From: Christiangramia echinicola DSM 19838
GTDB lineage: Bacteria; Bacteroidota; Bacteroidia; Flavobacteriales; Flavobacteriaceae
Assembly: GCF_000423065.1 (NCBI RefSeq)
Contig: NZ_AUHG01000010.1
Location: forward strand, 124,001 to 188,000
Length of the DNA stretch: 64,000 nucleotides
Direction: 5' to 3'
Made by a program: the position numbers and the translations under genes. Under the pieces are notes generated by a model. It searched no databases. It saw only the letters and a program-made list of their open reading frames with translations, and was not told the origin of the DNA. Shown here one piece after another: positions 54,243 to 61,107 of this stretch; within the stretch, counting starts at the first letter, position 1, and each line of letters opens with the position of its first letter.

Positions 54243-54388
54243 TTAAGTTTTTGTCGGGGGCAAAGAAACGATTCTAACGTTAACTTAATGTTTCCTAAGC
54301 ATTAAGGCTATAGTAATATTTAAAATAAAAAAGGGCCGTCTAGAGACAGCCCTTACACACTATATTAATCAAGTCGACAAAAACTTAA
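54243..54388 (-). promoter_or_regulatory. Structured leader of the OprO/P porin gene (14-base inverted repeat enclosing two hairpins)
   Basis: TTAAGTTTTTGTCG (54243-54256) is an exact reverse complement of CGACAAAAACTTAA (54375-54388). Similarity extends beyond the core as AAATCGT/ACGATTT. The inner arm is 12 bases from the start codon. Between the arms lie a terminator-like hairpin (54331-54354) and a hairpin CTTAATG/CATTAAG (54284-54306). If transcribed, the RNA could switch between a long closing stem and a free start region. Function is inferred, and the actual promoter position is not known. Confidence 0.4.
54327..54354 (-). terminator. Terminator-like hairpin in the OprO/P leader
   Basis: Read on the minus strand, AAGGGCTGTCT and AGACGGCCCTT form a stem with one mismatch, followed by TTTTTTATTTT. 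No gene lies just upstream, so it either ends transcripts from the tRNA/att side or acts as an attenuator for the porin operon. Confidence 0.6.
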
Positions 54389-54525
54389 ACGATTTTTAAG
54401 TGTGCATTTTTAATGCAACAAATAAAACCTACAAGTTTAAACTTACTGTCACCAATACATTAAATTAAAATTAAGGTTTCCCTATTTTAAGTGATAGGTA
54501 GAGGAATAAATAGCATTAAAAAGAA

Positions 54526-54554
54526 AAAGTCACTCGAAAATCGAATGGCTTTTG
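54526..54554 (-). terminator. Weak terminator-like hairpin
   Basis: On the minus strand AAAAGCCATTCGA and TCGAGTGACTTTTT can pair with one mismatch and two G-U pairs around a short loop, ending in a T run. It lies downstream of the tRNA remnant. Confidence 0.45.
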
Positions 54555-54620
54555 TTGTTGCTCCTCTAGGGCTCCCTTCGAATTCGCTCAGGATAAACCT
54601 CCCGCCCTGATAAATTCCAT

Positions 54621-54650
54621 AAAAAAACCCATCTAAAAAAGATGGGTTTT
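54621..54650 (-). terminator. Terminator of the former tRNA-Asn locus
   Basis: AAAACCCATC (54624-54633) pairs with GATGGGTTTT (54641-54650). On the minus strand it ends with seven T (plus A 54621-54627). It begins four bases after the tRNA 3' end remnant and is oriented to end that transcript. Confidence 0.88.
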
Positions 54651-54654
54651 GAAG

Positions 54655-54681
54655 CTCCTCCTCTTGGGCTCGAACCAAGGA
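54655..54681 (-). repeat. 3' end of a tRNA-Asn gene: probable attachment-site (att) duplicate
   Basis: On the minus strand the sequence has a canonical T arm (stem CTTGG, loop TTCGAGC, stem CCAAG; 54679-54663), then the acceptor strand AGGAGGA and a G discriminator. This equals, from memory, the 3' end of the Flavobacteria tRNA-Asn(GTT), which begins TCCTCCT. The anticodon half is absent: after CCAAGGA on the plus strand the sequence turns to GGTTATGG. A tRNA end cut off at the T arm is what an element integrating into a tRNA leaves at its far end. The intact gene should lie beyond 64000. Confidence 0.7.
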
Positions 54682-54815
54682 AGGTTATGGTAGTCATATC
54701 AGTCTTTTTCAAAGGTTCCCTATCTATGGGTATCCGAAAAGTATGCCTTCTATTAAGTTTTTAATACTAATTATAAAATTAATGAAAAGAATATTCAAAA
54801 ATAACTACTTTCAAT

Positions 54816-55475
54816 TCAATCCTTATATTTCCATATATATCCTCCAGAAGAATCTCTTTCACCACGACATACTCTAGAAATACATGTCTTGCTTAACCCA
54901 CTTTTTGTTGCAGCTTCTGTCACAGAAATAAATTCATCAATTACATTATAATTTAAGTCCAGTTGTATTACTTTCTTTTTTCTAGAATCTCCATTTGGTA
55001 TAAATTCAACATTTTTTTTATAGCTCCAATAATATCCTTTTACTGAACCATTAGCACTTAAACACGCCCTTGAAATATCTTGCTTGCTGCCATTTATTGA
55101 AATTGCTGCAGCATCCAAAGTTTCATGCACCTGAATTAATTCTTTTGTTTCAATATTATATTGATATATATTCTTTTTTATTCCTCCGCCAGAATCAGAA
55201 TTATATCCTTTGAGGTTTGATGAGTATTGTATGATATATTTCTTTTCCTTTTCTGCTAATTCATTTGAACAGCTAGCTGTATCAATTTCTTCCCACACAA
55301 AAGCTTCCTCACCATATGTACGAATAGCTTCTTGAAATGCTCCACCTACCCCTTTTCTTGCTTTCTGTAGATGGTCTTTTTTTCTTGTCTTGATTAATTT
55401 ATTTGTAATACCAATGTAAACTTCCTGTGTAACTTGATTTACTGCCTTATATACTTTTCCAATTATATTTCCCAT
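54816..55475 (-). CDS. GIY-YIG endonuclease with NUMOD1-type DNA-binding repeats (homing type)
   Basis: The 219-residue protein starts with a GIY-YIG nuclease domain (about 5-95): GKVYKAV (in place of GIY), EVYIGIT (YIG), the arginine/histidine segment TRKKDHL (30-36), and EAFVWEEI followed by AEKEKKYI. Two NUMOD1-like segments follow (about 104-150, IYQYNIETKELIQVHETLDAAAIS; and 168-216, VIQLDLNYNVIDEFISVTEAATKSG), which bind DNA in homing endonucleases. It sits six bases after the helicase gene, nearest the att site. It may be a free-standing homing endonuclease riding on the element. Confidence 0.85.
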   Translation of the reverse strand: MGNIIGKVYKAVNQVTQEVYIGITNKLIKTRKKDHLQKARKGVGGAFQEAIRTYGEEAFVWEEIDTASCSNELAEKEKKYIIQYSSNLKGYNSDSGGGIKKNIYQYNIETKELIQVHETLDAAAISINGSKQDISRACLSANGSVKGYYWSYKKNVEFIPNGDSRKKKVIQLDLNYNVIDEFISVTEAATKSGLSKTCISRVCRGERDSSGGYIWKYKD

Positions 55476-55481
55476 ATCATT

Positions 55482-56873
55482 CTAATTTTCAGGGTTTAAT
55501 TTGAAGAAAAGGCCACAACCAGAAGATTTATCTTCATATACACATTTAATTGAAACCGCGTATTGCTTAGACCATGATGTGAATTGTTTAGAACTCAAAT
55601 CCGCATATTTGGGATAAAATCCTTGAAAAAACTCGAGGTATTCTCGTTTATCTAACCAAGAATTCAGTTCAAAATATTCTTCAGCAAATTCTAAAAATTC
55701 GGGAGAGGTATTATCTAGTATTTTAGATTTAGTCAAATTGAGGTCGGGCACTTCAATTAAACCATTAGAAAGATAAATTTGGACACATTGAAACATGAAA
55801 AAATAAAATTTATCCCATTCTTCAACTGGCCATTTTTTTCCGAAAAATCTATTCCCAAATTCATGTTCTGGTTTAAATTTTAAACTATAATAATTTACTA
55901 TTTCAAACTCATATCTTCTACCTTTATCTGAATCTCCTCCATCCCCATTGACATAATGGTTAGAGGTAATTAAAATTTTTGGAGCATTTTCGTCTTCAAT
56001 ATAAAAGGATTGTTGCCCCTTTTTTTCCACTTCAATACCAGTAGTAAGCATGGAATAGAATATATCAAACTTTATGTTTTTTTGTAAATCATCATATACC
56101 AAAATATCTGAAGTCAGATTTATCCGTTGATTTTTAAAATTACCTTCATTTTTTAAATACCTCCCATCAAATTTTTCAGTTTCTCTACATTGCTTTAAAG
56201 CATTAGCAAGTAAAGTTTTACCAGTTCTTCCATTCGCCGTTCCACCTACTCCCATTTTCTCATCATAGAGAATCACCGCCTTATGCTCTCCTCTCTCCTT
56301 ATTTCGATGTAATAAGTATCCTAGAAAAGACTTCATAGCTTTAAATCGTTCTGGCGAATTCCCTGAAATATTATTACAAAAAACCTCAAATTGTCCAGGC
56401 TTTTTGCATGCAGGTTCATTATAATTCCTATCTATAATTCTGTTTTGCCAAATTGGGTGAGATAGCTTTTCATTAGGAATTTCTACAATATCATTTTCTG
56501 TAATCTCACAATAGCAATTCGCAAAATAAAATCTTGACATGTTGTCGTCATCTCTGTCATCAATTAATTGCGTTGATTTCAATAACTCAAGTTTATTCCA
56601 ACCAGTATAAGTTCCAGGAGATTTCGCATAAGTATCGTAGACCTCCCTTGTCTCATCCACATCTAGTGTATTTCTCACCAGTTCGACTATATCTTTTTTG
56701 GAGACTCTATATAAAATGTTATTGATATTTCTAACTAGAATTGATTTCTTACCTATCTCTAAATGTAGAAACCCATGAGCTTCTAGGAAATCTATAAGTT
56801 TACCTTGATTAATTTTAATTGCTCCGTCATCCTTGAAGTGAAAATCTACTTCAATTTTTACTTTTGTATTCAT
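55482..56873 (-). CDS. SF3-like replicative helicase / primase C-terminal ATPase (DUF5906-like)
   Basis: The 463-residue protein has a P-loop with Walker A GTANGRTGKT (211-220) and Walker B ILVYDD (257-262), the sensor region KILITSNHYVNGDGG and the arginine finger-like GRRYEFE, as in phage and plasmid D5/primase-type helicases. The N-terminal 190 residues are without a visible primase site. This is the best candidate for the element's replication helicase, loading at its origin. It is the sixth gene of the leftward module; the next gene upstream ends 186 bases away. Confidence 0.75.
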   Translation of the reverse strand: MNTKVKIEVDFHFKDDGAIKINQGKLIDFLEAHGFLHLEIGKKSILVRNINNILYRVSKKDIVELVRNTLDVDETREVYDTYAKSPGTYTGWNKLELLKSTQLIDDRDDDNMSRFYFANCYCEITENDIVEIPNEKLSHPIWQNRIIDRNYNEPACKKPGQFEVFCNNISGNSPERFKAMKSFLGYLLHRNKERGEHKAVILYDEKMGVGGTANGRTGKTLLANALKQCRETEKFDGRYLKNEGNFKNQRINLTSDILVYDDLQKNIKFDIFYSMLTTGIEVEKKGQQSFYIEDENAPKILITSNHYVNGDGGDSDKGRRYEFEIVNYYSLKFKPEHEFGNRFFGKKWPVEEWDKFYFFMFQCVQIYLSNGLIEVPDLNLTKSKILDNTSPEFLEFAEEYFELNSWLDKREYLEFFQGFYPKYADLSSKQFTSWSKQYAVSIKCVYEDKSSGCGLFFKLNPEN

Positions 56874-57059
56874 TTACTTTCAAATTTTCTAAGCTTTGCA
56901 ATATGCATCGCATTCTGAATACAAAGGATTTATTTTGAGCATTTACATTTAGAAAATGGAGTTTTATTGTAGAATAACCAGATAACTAACAATTAACTAT
57001 CAGAAGATTACAATGACGAAGATTTAGTTTGATGTAGATAATTGTAGTAAAGTGTAGAT

Positions 57060-57932
57060 TTAATTCCGTAAGGTATCTAATATACTATTAAGTTCTTTTT
57101 CCTGGTCTTTTTGTTTCTTTGGGATGTCACCTACTACACGAATTGATTCTGAATCTAACTCTATTCCAGAGGCATTAAATATTTTGAAATTATTTGTAAT
57201 GGCTATCCATTTATTTTTCATGTTAATATGTGGGAATGCTTTCTTATCGGAGAGCCGTTGGAACAGATATTTAGCTTCAGTTGCTTTACCAAGCCATTCA
57301 ATTCTCAAATCGGAACTATCGTTAGACAAGTTAGCTCCATCAAATACTTTACGTAATTTGACAGACGACCCTGTAGAAATAAATTTTCCCTTAGTTAATG
57401 CTGTATAGAAATTTCTGAATTTTTCATTATTATAAGTATCTATATTTTCAAGCTGAATATATCCTAATCTTTTCCTTGATTTACTACCACTACTATTTTG
57501 AATTTCACTTACAGACTTAATTTCGATTGAAATTTGGTTTTTAATAAGTTGGCAATATTTTTCAGGTACATTTTTAAATAAAATATTTCCATTTATTTCA
57601 TTCAAGTCCTGCATTACTGTATCTATTAATCTTTGTTTTTTAGTTGGGTCAGATAGATGAATAAAATCTTCTTTCAAAGAATTTTTTAGGGATTTGAATA
57701 AATAATTAATTTCTTCAACAATAATTTCACTTAACTTATGGGTATAGGATTTCTCAATTTGTTGATGGGGGTTATGATAGTCGATTGTAAAACTATCTTC
57801 ACCATTCCATTGAAAATCTCTTTTCCAAGGATGATACTGTAAATATGTATTACAGAACTCATTTTTCAATTCTTCAAAAAAACCTGGATGCTGGATGGCT
57901 TTAATTCTATCTAAACTTTCTAAACTTTTCAT
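57060..57932 (-). CDS. Element-encoded protein of unknown function
   Basis: This is a 290-residue, mostly helical, charged protein without signal peptide or membrane segment. The C-terminal part (about 175-265: NFYTALTKGKFISTGSSVKLRKVFDG..IEWLGKATEAKYLFQRL) resembles the C-terminal domain of RteC-like and DUF6617-like proteins of Bacteroidota mobile elements, where a small winged-helix-like unit is followed by a WI..NF.N strand. That is a weak resemblance. The position between the helicase and DUF3871 genes suggests a replication or regulatory accessory role. An 8-bp hairpin precedes its start. Confidence 0.5.
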   Translation of the reverse strand: MKSLESLDRIKAIQHPGFFEELKNEFCNTYLQYHPWKRDFQWNGEDSFTIDYHNPHQQIEKSYTHKLSEIIVEEINYLFKSLKNSLKEDFIHLSDPTKKQRLIDTVMQDLNEINGNILFKNVPEKYCQLIKNQISIEIKSVSEIQNSSGSKSRKRLGYIQLENIDTYNNEKFRNFYTALTKGKFISTGSSVKLRKVFDGANLSNDSSDLRIEWLGKATEAKYLFQRLSDKKAFPHINMKNKWIAITNNFKIFNASGIELDSESIRVVGDIPKKQKDQEKELNSILDTLRN

Positions 57933-57946
57933 ATCGATAAAAACTA

Positions 57947-57971
57947 GTACAGCCTTTTAAATAGGCTGTAC
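57947..57971 (-). promoter_or_regulatory. Hairpin upstream of the 290-residue gene
   Basis: GTACAGCC (57947-57954) pairs perfectly with GGCTGTAC (57964-57971) over a nine-base AT loop, 15 bases before the ATG at 57932. There is no T run, so it is more like an operator or RNA structure than a terminator. Confidence 0.35.
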
Positions 57972-58089
57972 CAGCAAATATAATCATGATTTCATTTTCA
58001 GTGGCTTTTTGATATAGGAGAAGCCATCTCAAAAGCTTGGTTATCCAAAATACAGCATAACTCCTTGTTATTATATAGCTTTTAAAGGT

Positions 58090-58335
58090 TTAGACAATTT
58101 CAAAGTGATAATGAAAATATGCCAGCCCTTTCACAATAAATACAGTCCTAATTTCAGCAGTAACCTTTACTGCTTCTACCAAAACCTTCTCTCCCTCTTT
58201 TAAATCCCCAATTGGGTGTTTCACCACCACTTCAAACGGGCAAAAAAGTAATTTTAATAGGTTATTCCAGGTAACTATATATAATGTATTAGGCGAGCTA
58301 TATTTCAATATTTCCGCTAAGTGTTTCTCATTCAT
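58090..58335 (-). CDS. Small element-encoded protein of unknown function
   Basis: The 81-residue protein (MNEKHLAEILKYSSPNT..) has a mixed alpha/beta pattern with valine-rich strands (KVLVEAVKVTAEIRTVFIVKG) and no motif I recognise. ATG 58335 is preferred over TTG 58344. It is 22 bases downstream of the DUF3871 gene and in the same transcript. Confidence 0.55.
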   Translation of the reverse strand: MNEKHLAEILKYSSPNTLYIVTWNNLLKLLFCPFEVVVKHPIGDLKEGEKVLVEAVKVTAEIRTVFIVKGLAYFHYHFEIV

Positions 58336-58357
58336 TTTACTCAAAAGAGCTATATTA

Positions 58358-59341
58358 TTAATTATGTAAGAACCAGTTATCCGACTTGTTTTGCAGTGAA
58401 TTAACGAGGTTATTCGTTAACTCGTATGCATTTACACTTCGCTCAAAATTGTTGTCAATATAAGAGCTCTTGTTGGCTTCTGTAAACAGATTGTACAACT
58501 TCCAGAGGTTGATAGACCCATCATCACTACGCTTAAAATTAGGACAGGTATAGTAGTTTTTCACCACATTATTTATCTGACCGTCATTTAAAGCTACAGA
58601 GAATAATTTCTTCTGCTCAGCTTTATCCATAAACTGAAACATTCGGAGTTTCCCTATAAAATGAGCAAACTGCTTTTCAGTTAGATATTGCCTGCTCATT
58701 CTCTCCATCAATCCTAAATGATGTTCCCTGTCGTATTGTTGCAACAAACCTTCTACAGCATAAGATAGTTGGTCTGTATTGGTGACTTTAATCTGGTCTG
58801 CTAATCCATCTGTACTTATACAGAGGTTAGTACACACCATATTTTTGAAGCCAATAAAGACCTTAAACTTCTCAGGGTTTTTCTTACTGAAAAGATTCTC
58901 CTGATTATACGCTCTAACTCCTCCAATAGTTAGGGCTAGATTATTGCCATTTACATTTTCTACTACAGCAGGGATTTCCATCACAAAAGCACACCTTTCA
59001 TAATAAAGCGTCTTCTCGTGTTCTTTTAATTCCTTGGCAGGTTTACCTATAGCTGAAGGTATTCTCCCCTTTATTAGGTGAGAGGTTCTTATATTAGGTT
59101 CCGAAATTTCAAGTTCAGGAAATAAATCCTGAGCTATTTCCCTGGTCTTTTGGACAAATTGATAGTGACTAATCGTGCTTTCATTATCTTTCGCAAAAAC
59201 TGGTATTATACAGTCTTTTCTTAAGTGTTCCAAGGTGACATTCTTGGTGTTGGCTTCAATAAAGCTTCGATTAGAACTACTTACTATTTCTTTTTCATCT
59301 ACTATATTATTATGTAGAGGGTTATTTGCGATTAATTCCAT
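58358..59341 (-). CDS. DUF3871-family protein
   Basis: The 327-residue protein matches DUF3871, a family found on Bacteroidota mobile elements and phages: the N-terminal SFIEANTKNVTLEHLRKDCIIPVFAKDNESTISHYQFV block, IRTSHLIKGRIPSAIGKPAKEL, LTIGGVRAYNQENLFSKKNPEKFKVFIGFKNMVCTNLCISTDG, and the terminal LYNLFTEANKSSYIDNNFERSVNAYEL. The biochemical role is unknown; some DUF3871 members look like the DUF932 family of plasmid and phage proteins. It overlaps the ATPase gene by 20 bases, so translation is coupled. Confidence 0.75.
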   Translation of the reverse strand: MELIANNPLHNNIVDEKEIVSSSNRSFIEANTKNVTLEHLRKDCIIPVFAKDNESTISHYQFVQKTREIAQDLFPELEISEPNIRTSHLIKGRIPSAIGKPAKELKEHEKTLYYERCAFVMEIPAVVENVNGNNLALTIGGVRAYNQENLFSKKNPEKFKVFIGFKNMVCTNLCISTDGLADQIKVTNTDQLSYAVEGLLQQYDREHHLGLMERMSRQYLTEKQFAHFIGKLRMFQFMDKAEQKKLFSVALNDGQINNVVKNYYTCPNFKRSDDGSINLWKLYNLFTEANKSSYIDNNFERSVNAYELTNNLVNSLQNKSDNWFLHN

Positions 59342-60212
59342 TTTCTATATTTTTTGGTTGTTCAACATTGTTTTCTTCAATTACCTGAGCATTTGTATTT
59401 TCAATTACTCCCTTGCGCTCCATTATTAAAGGATAAATCTCTTTAGCAAGCGCAGGATATTTTTCATAGATATGCTTCAAACCATTTAAATGATGACATT
59501 GAGCAATTTCTTTTTTGACCTTATCTAATGACACTCCTTCACTGCACCAATTCTTTAGCTTTTTTCCAGTTGCAGGATTTATGATAAATTCAGGTTTATC
59601 CATAAATAATCCTGTCCTATCCTTTGAAGCCTTAACCAAATGTTTGTCATTAATAAACTCAAAATTGACTGTCAGCTCATACTCAAAACCTTCTCTTGTA
59701 ATTTCTTTTGTTCCAAGCTTCATTACCTTGGTCTTACCATTCATATCTCGGTCAAGAGAATAATCTACTTTTCTTCTTGTGGTAGCTATTATGTGGCATT
59801 TGGACTGAATTAACCCATCTATGAATTGGTTATGTAATGGAGTTATTCGAGCCCAATCTTGGAAACGCCCTCCTAATTTTTCATGCATTTCAAGACAACC
59901 ACCTTTTCCACTCCATTCATGACTTATAGAATCAACTATAACAACCTCCATTTTAGCCTCTTCACAGGTTTTTATTGCCTGGATATATCTTTCAGGTGAG
60001 TATGGTTCCTCAAGGTTCAAAACATTGAATTCTCCTAAATGTGAATAAAGACTGGCTGAATTATTCTCTGTATCTATTACAGCTATCTTATTCCAGTTAT
60101 TTGTAATTCCATAGGCTAATAATAAGGCGGACATAGTCTTTCCATAACCACTTGGTCCGCTAAGACCTATCCTTAATTTAACTTGGCTTCTTTGAGCCTG
60201 TTGTAGTTTCAT
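59322..60212 (-). CDS. Phage-type RecA-like ATPase
   Basis: The 296-residue protein has Walker A GPSGYGKT (19-26), Walker B EVVIVDS (89-95) and IIATTRR (near 140), in the phage nucleotide-binding (AAA_24-like) group used in element recombination or replication. The C-terminal tail (about 225-296) is helical and charged. Upstream is the 122-residue gene and downstream the overlapping DUF3871, so the three form a unit likely to handle single-stranded DNA. Role beyond ATP binding is inference. Confidence 0.8.
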   Translation of the reverse strand: MKLQQAQRSQVKLRIGLSGPSGYGKTMSALLLAYGITNNWNKIAVIDTENNSASLYSHLGEFNVLNLEEPYSPERYIQAIKTCEEAKMEVVIVDSISHEWSGKGGCLEMHEKLGGRFQDWARITPLHNQFIDGLIQSKCHIIATTRRKVDYSLDRDMNGKTKVMKLGTKEITREGFEYELTVNFEFINDKHLVKASKDRTGLFMDKPEFIINPATGKKLKNWCSEGVSLDKVKKEIAQCHHLNGLKHIYEKYPALAKEIYPLIMERKGVIENTNAQVIEENNVEQPKNIENGINRK

Positions 60213-60276
60213 AATTATTTTTGATTAGAAGTTGTCACCAATTCATGTACAATGAATCAACGCAACCATTAGACAT

Positions 60277-60308
60277 AAAAAAAGAGAGTCCTGAATAGAA
60301 CTCCCTTT
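60277..60308 (-). terminator. Terminator after the 122-residue gene
   Basis: AAAGAGAGT (60281-60289) pairs with ACTCCCTTT (60300-60308), one mismatch; the minus-strand tail is T-rich (plus A 60277-60283). It lies 22 bases after the stop and could lower expression of the ATPase gene. Confidence 0.7.
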
Positions 60309-60330
60309 AATTCTTATTTGTAGATGTTTT

Positions 60331-60699
60331 CTAAATCACATTTTCTTCTGCAACTAAATTATTTTCGATTGCATCATTCTGATGTAACTCTTCTTCTTTT
60401 TCTCCTTCACCAATAAATACGCTTCTTTTAGTATATAAAGAAACTTCTCCAGTCTGGGAGTTAATCATTTCATAAGGCTCAACCTCTACTTTTTTGATTG
60501 TACCTGGTATCTCAGTACCAATTAAACCTTTACAGGTATTTTCATCGAAAGTACAAGATACACGAGCAGTTTTAGCAGTAAAGTAGGTTTGACCTGTTTC
60601 CTTACTCTTAACTGCTTCTAGCCCTCCCTGAACAATTAGAACATGAAATTTTTTCTCATCCTCATTCTCGAATGTTTTGTAATCAACAATTGTAACCAT
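60331..60699 (-). CDS. Small element protein, possible OB-fold (single-strand-binding-like)
   Basis: The 122-residue protein has a beta-rich core (FHVLIVQGGLEAVKSKETGQTYFTAKTARVSCTF..GTIKKVEVEPYEM) and an acidic C-terminal tail (EGEKEEELHQNDAIENNLVAEENVI), a layout like single-strand DNA-binding proteins with their acidic tip, but no diagnostic residues confirm it. It is the first gene of the leftward module, next to the RecA-like ATPase, which agrees with such a role. Call is tentative. Confidence 0.5.
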   Translation of the reverse strand: MVTIVDYKTFENEDEKKFHVLIVQGGLEAVKSKETGQTYFTAKTARVSCTFDENTCKGLIGTEIPGTIKKVEVEPYEMINSQTGEVSLYTKRSVFIGEGEKEEELHQNDAIENNLVAEENVI

Positions 60700-61107
60700 A
60701 GTTTTTTCAATTTATAAGATTATATGAGGACTATTCCCCAATGCTTTAGATGAGTGGGGGTTGAGCCCGCAGGGCATTTAGGTTTTTGAAGTAATTTATT
60801 TATGTCAATTATACTTCTCATCCATTTAAAGACGGGGATAGACCCAAAAATTATTTGGATGGGGGGTGGGTATTCTAGATTATGGTGCGTTCGCTTTAAA
60901 AAAGTCCTTGAAAATTTTTTAAAAAAAAATTAATAGGTTCTCCAATTCTCCAAAATAACCTGACGTATCCTTGTCAACTTTTTTGTTGATTACTTATGGG
61001 GTATCTGAACTAATTAAATTGCATGTTTCGAAAAGTAATGTTAAAATTGTAAGGCTTAAATTGCTCCATCCCTACTCCGCAATTGCCCTAATTTAACCAT
61101 TGCTTAT
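60700..61107. other. Divergent intergenic region of the element
   Basis: 408 bases lie between the leftward replication module and the rightward Type ISP gene and must hold promoters of both. Visible features: similar G-rich motifs GGGGGTTGAGCCC and GGGGATAGACCC near 60756-60851, a G run GGATGGGGGGTGGG near 60859-60872, an A/T-rich block near 60897-60940, and an imperfect hairpin GTCAAC/GTTGAT near 60975-60992. I see no gene and no clear consensus promoter. It is a candidate origin or control region. Confidence 0.35.

Noticed and set aside
54555-54585. Second tRNA-like 3' end (GCTCCTC..GGGCTCCCTTCGAA) followed by a terminator-like hairpin
   Set aside because: The T loop does not close with a proper five-base stem, so I treat it as chance or a very old remnant rather than a second att site.
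54487-54678. 63-residue minus-strand frame with hydrophobic end
   Set aside because: It runs through the tRNA remnant and two terminator hairpins; the translation is that of RNA-gene and spacer sequence, not of a protein.
57947-57971. Terminator
   Set aside because: The hairpin is perfect but has no T run and sits upstream of a start codon; listed as a possible regulatory hairpin.
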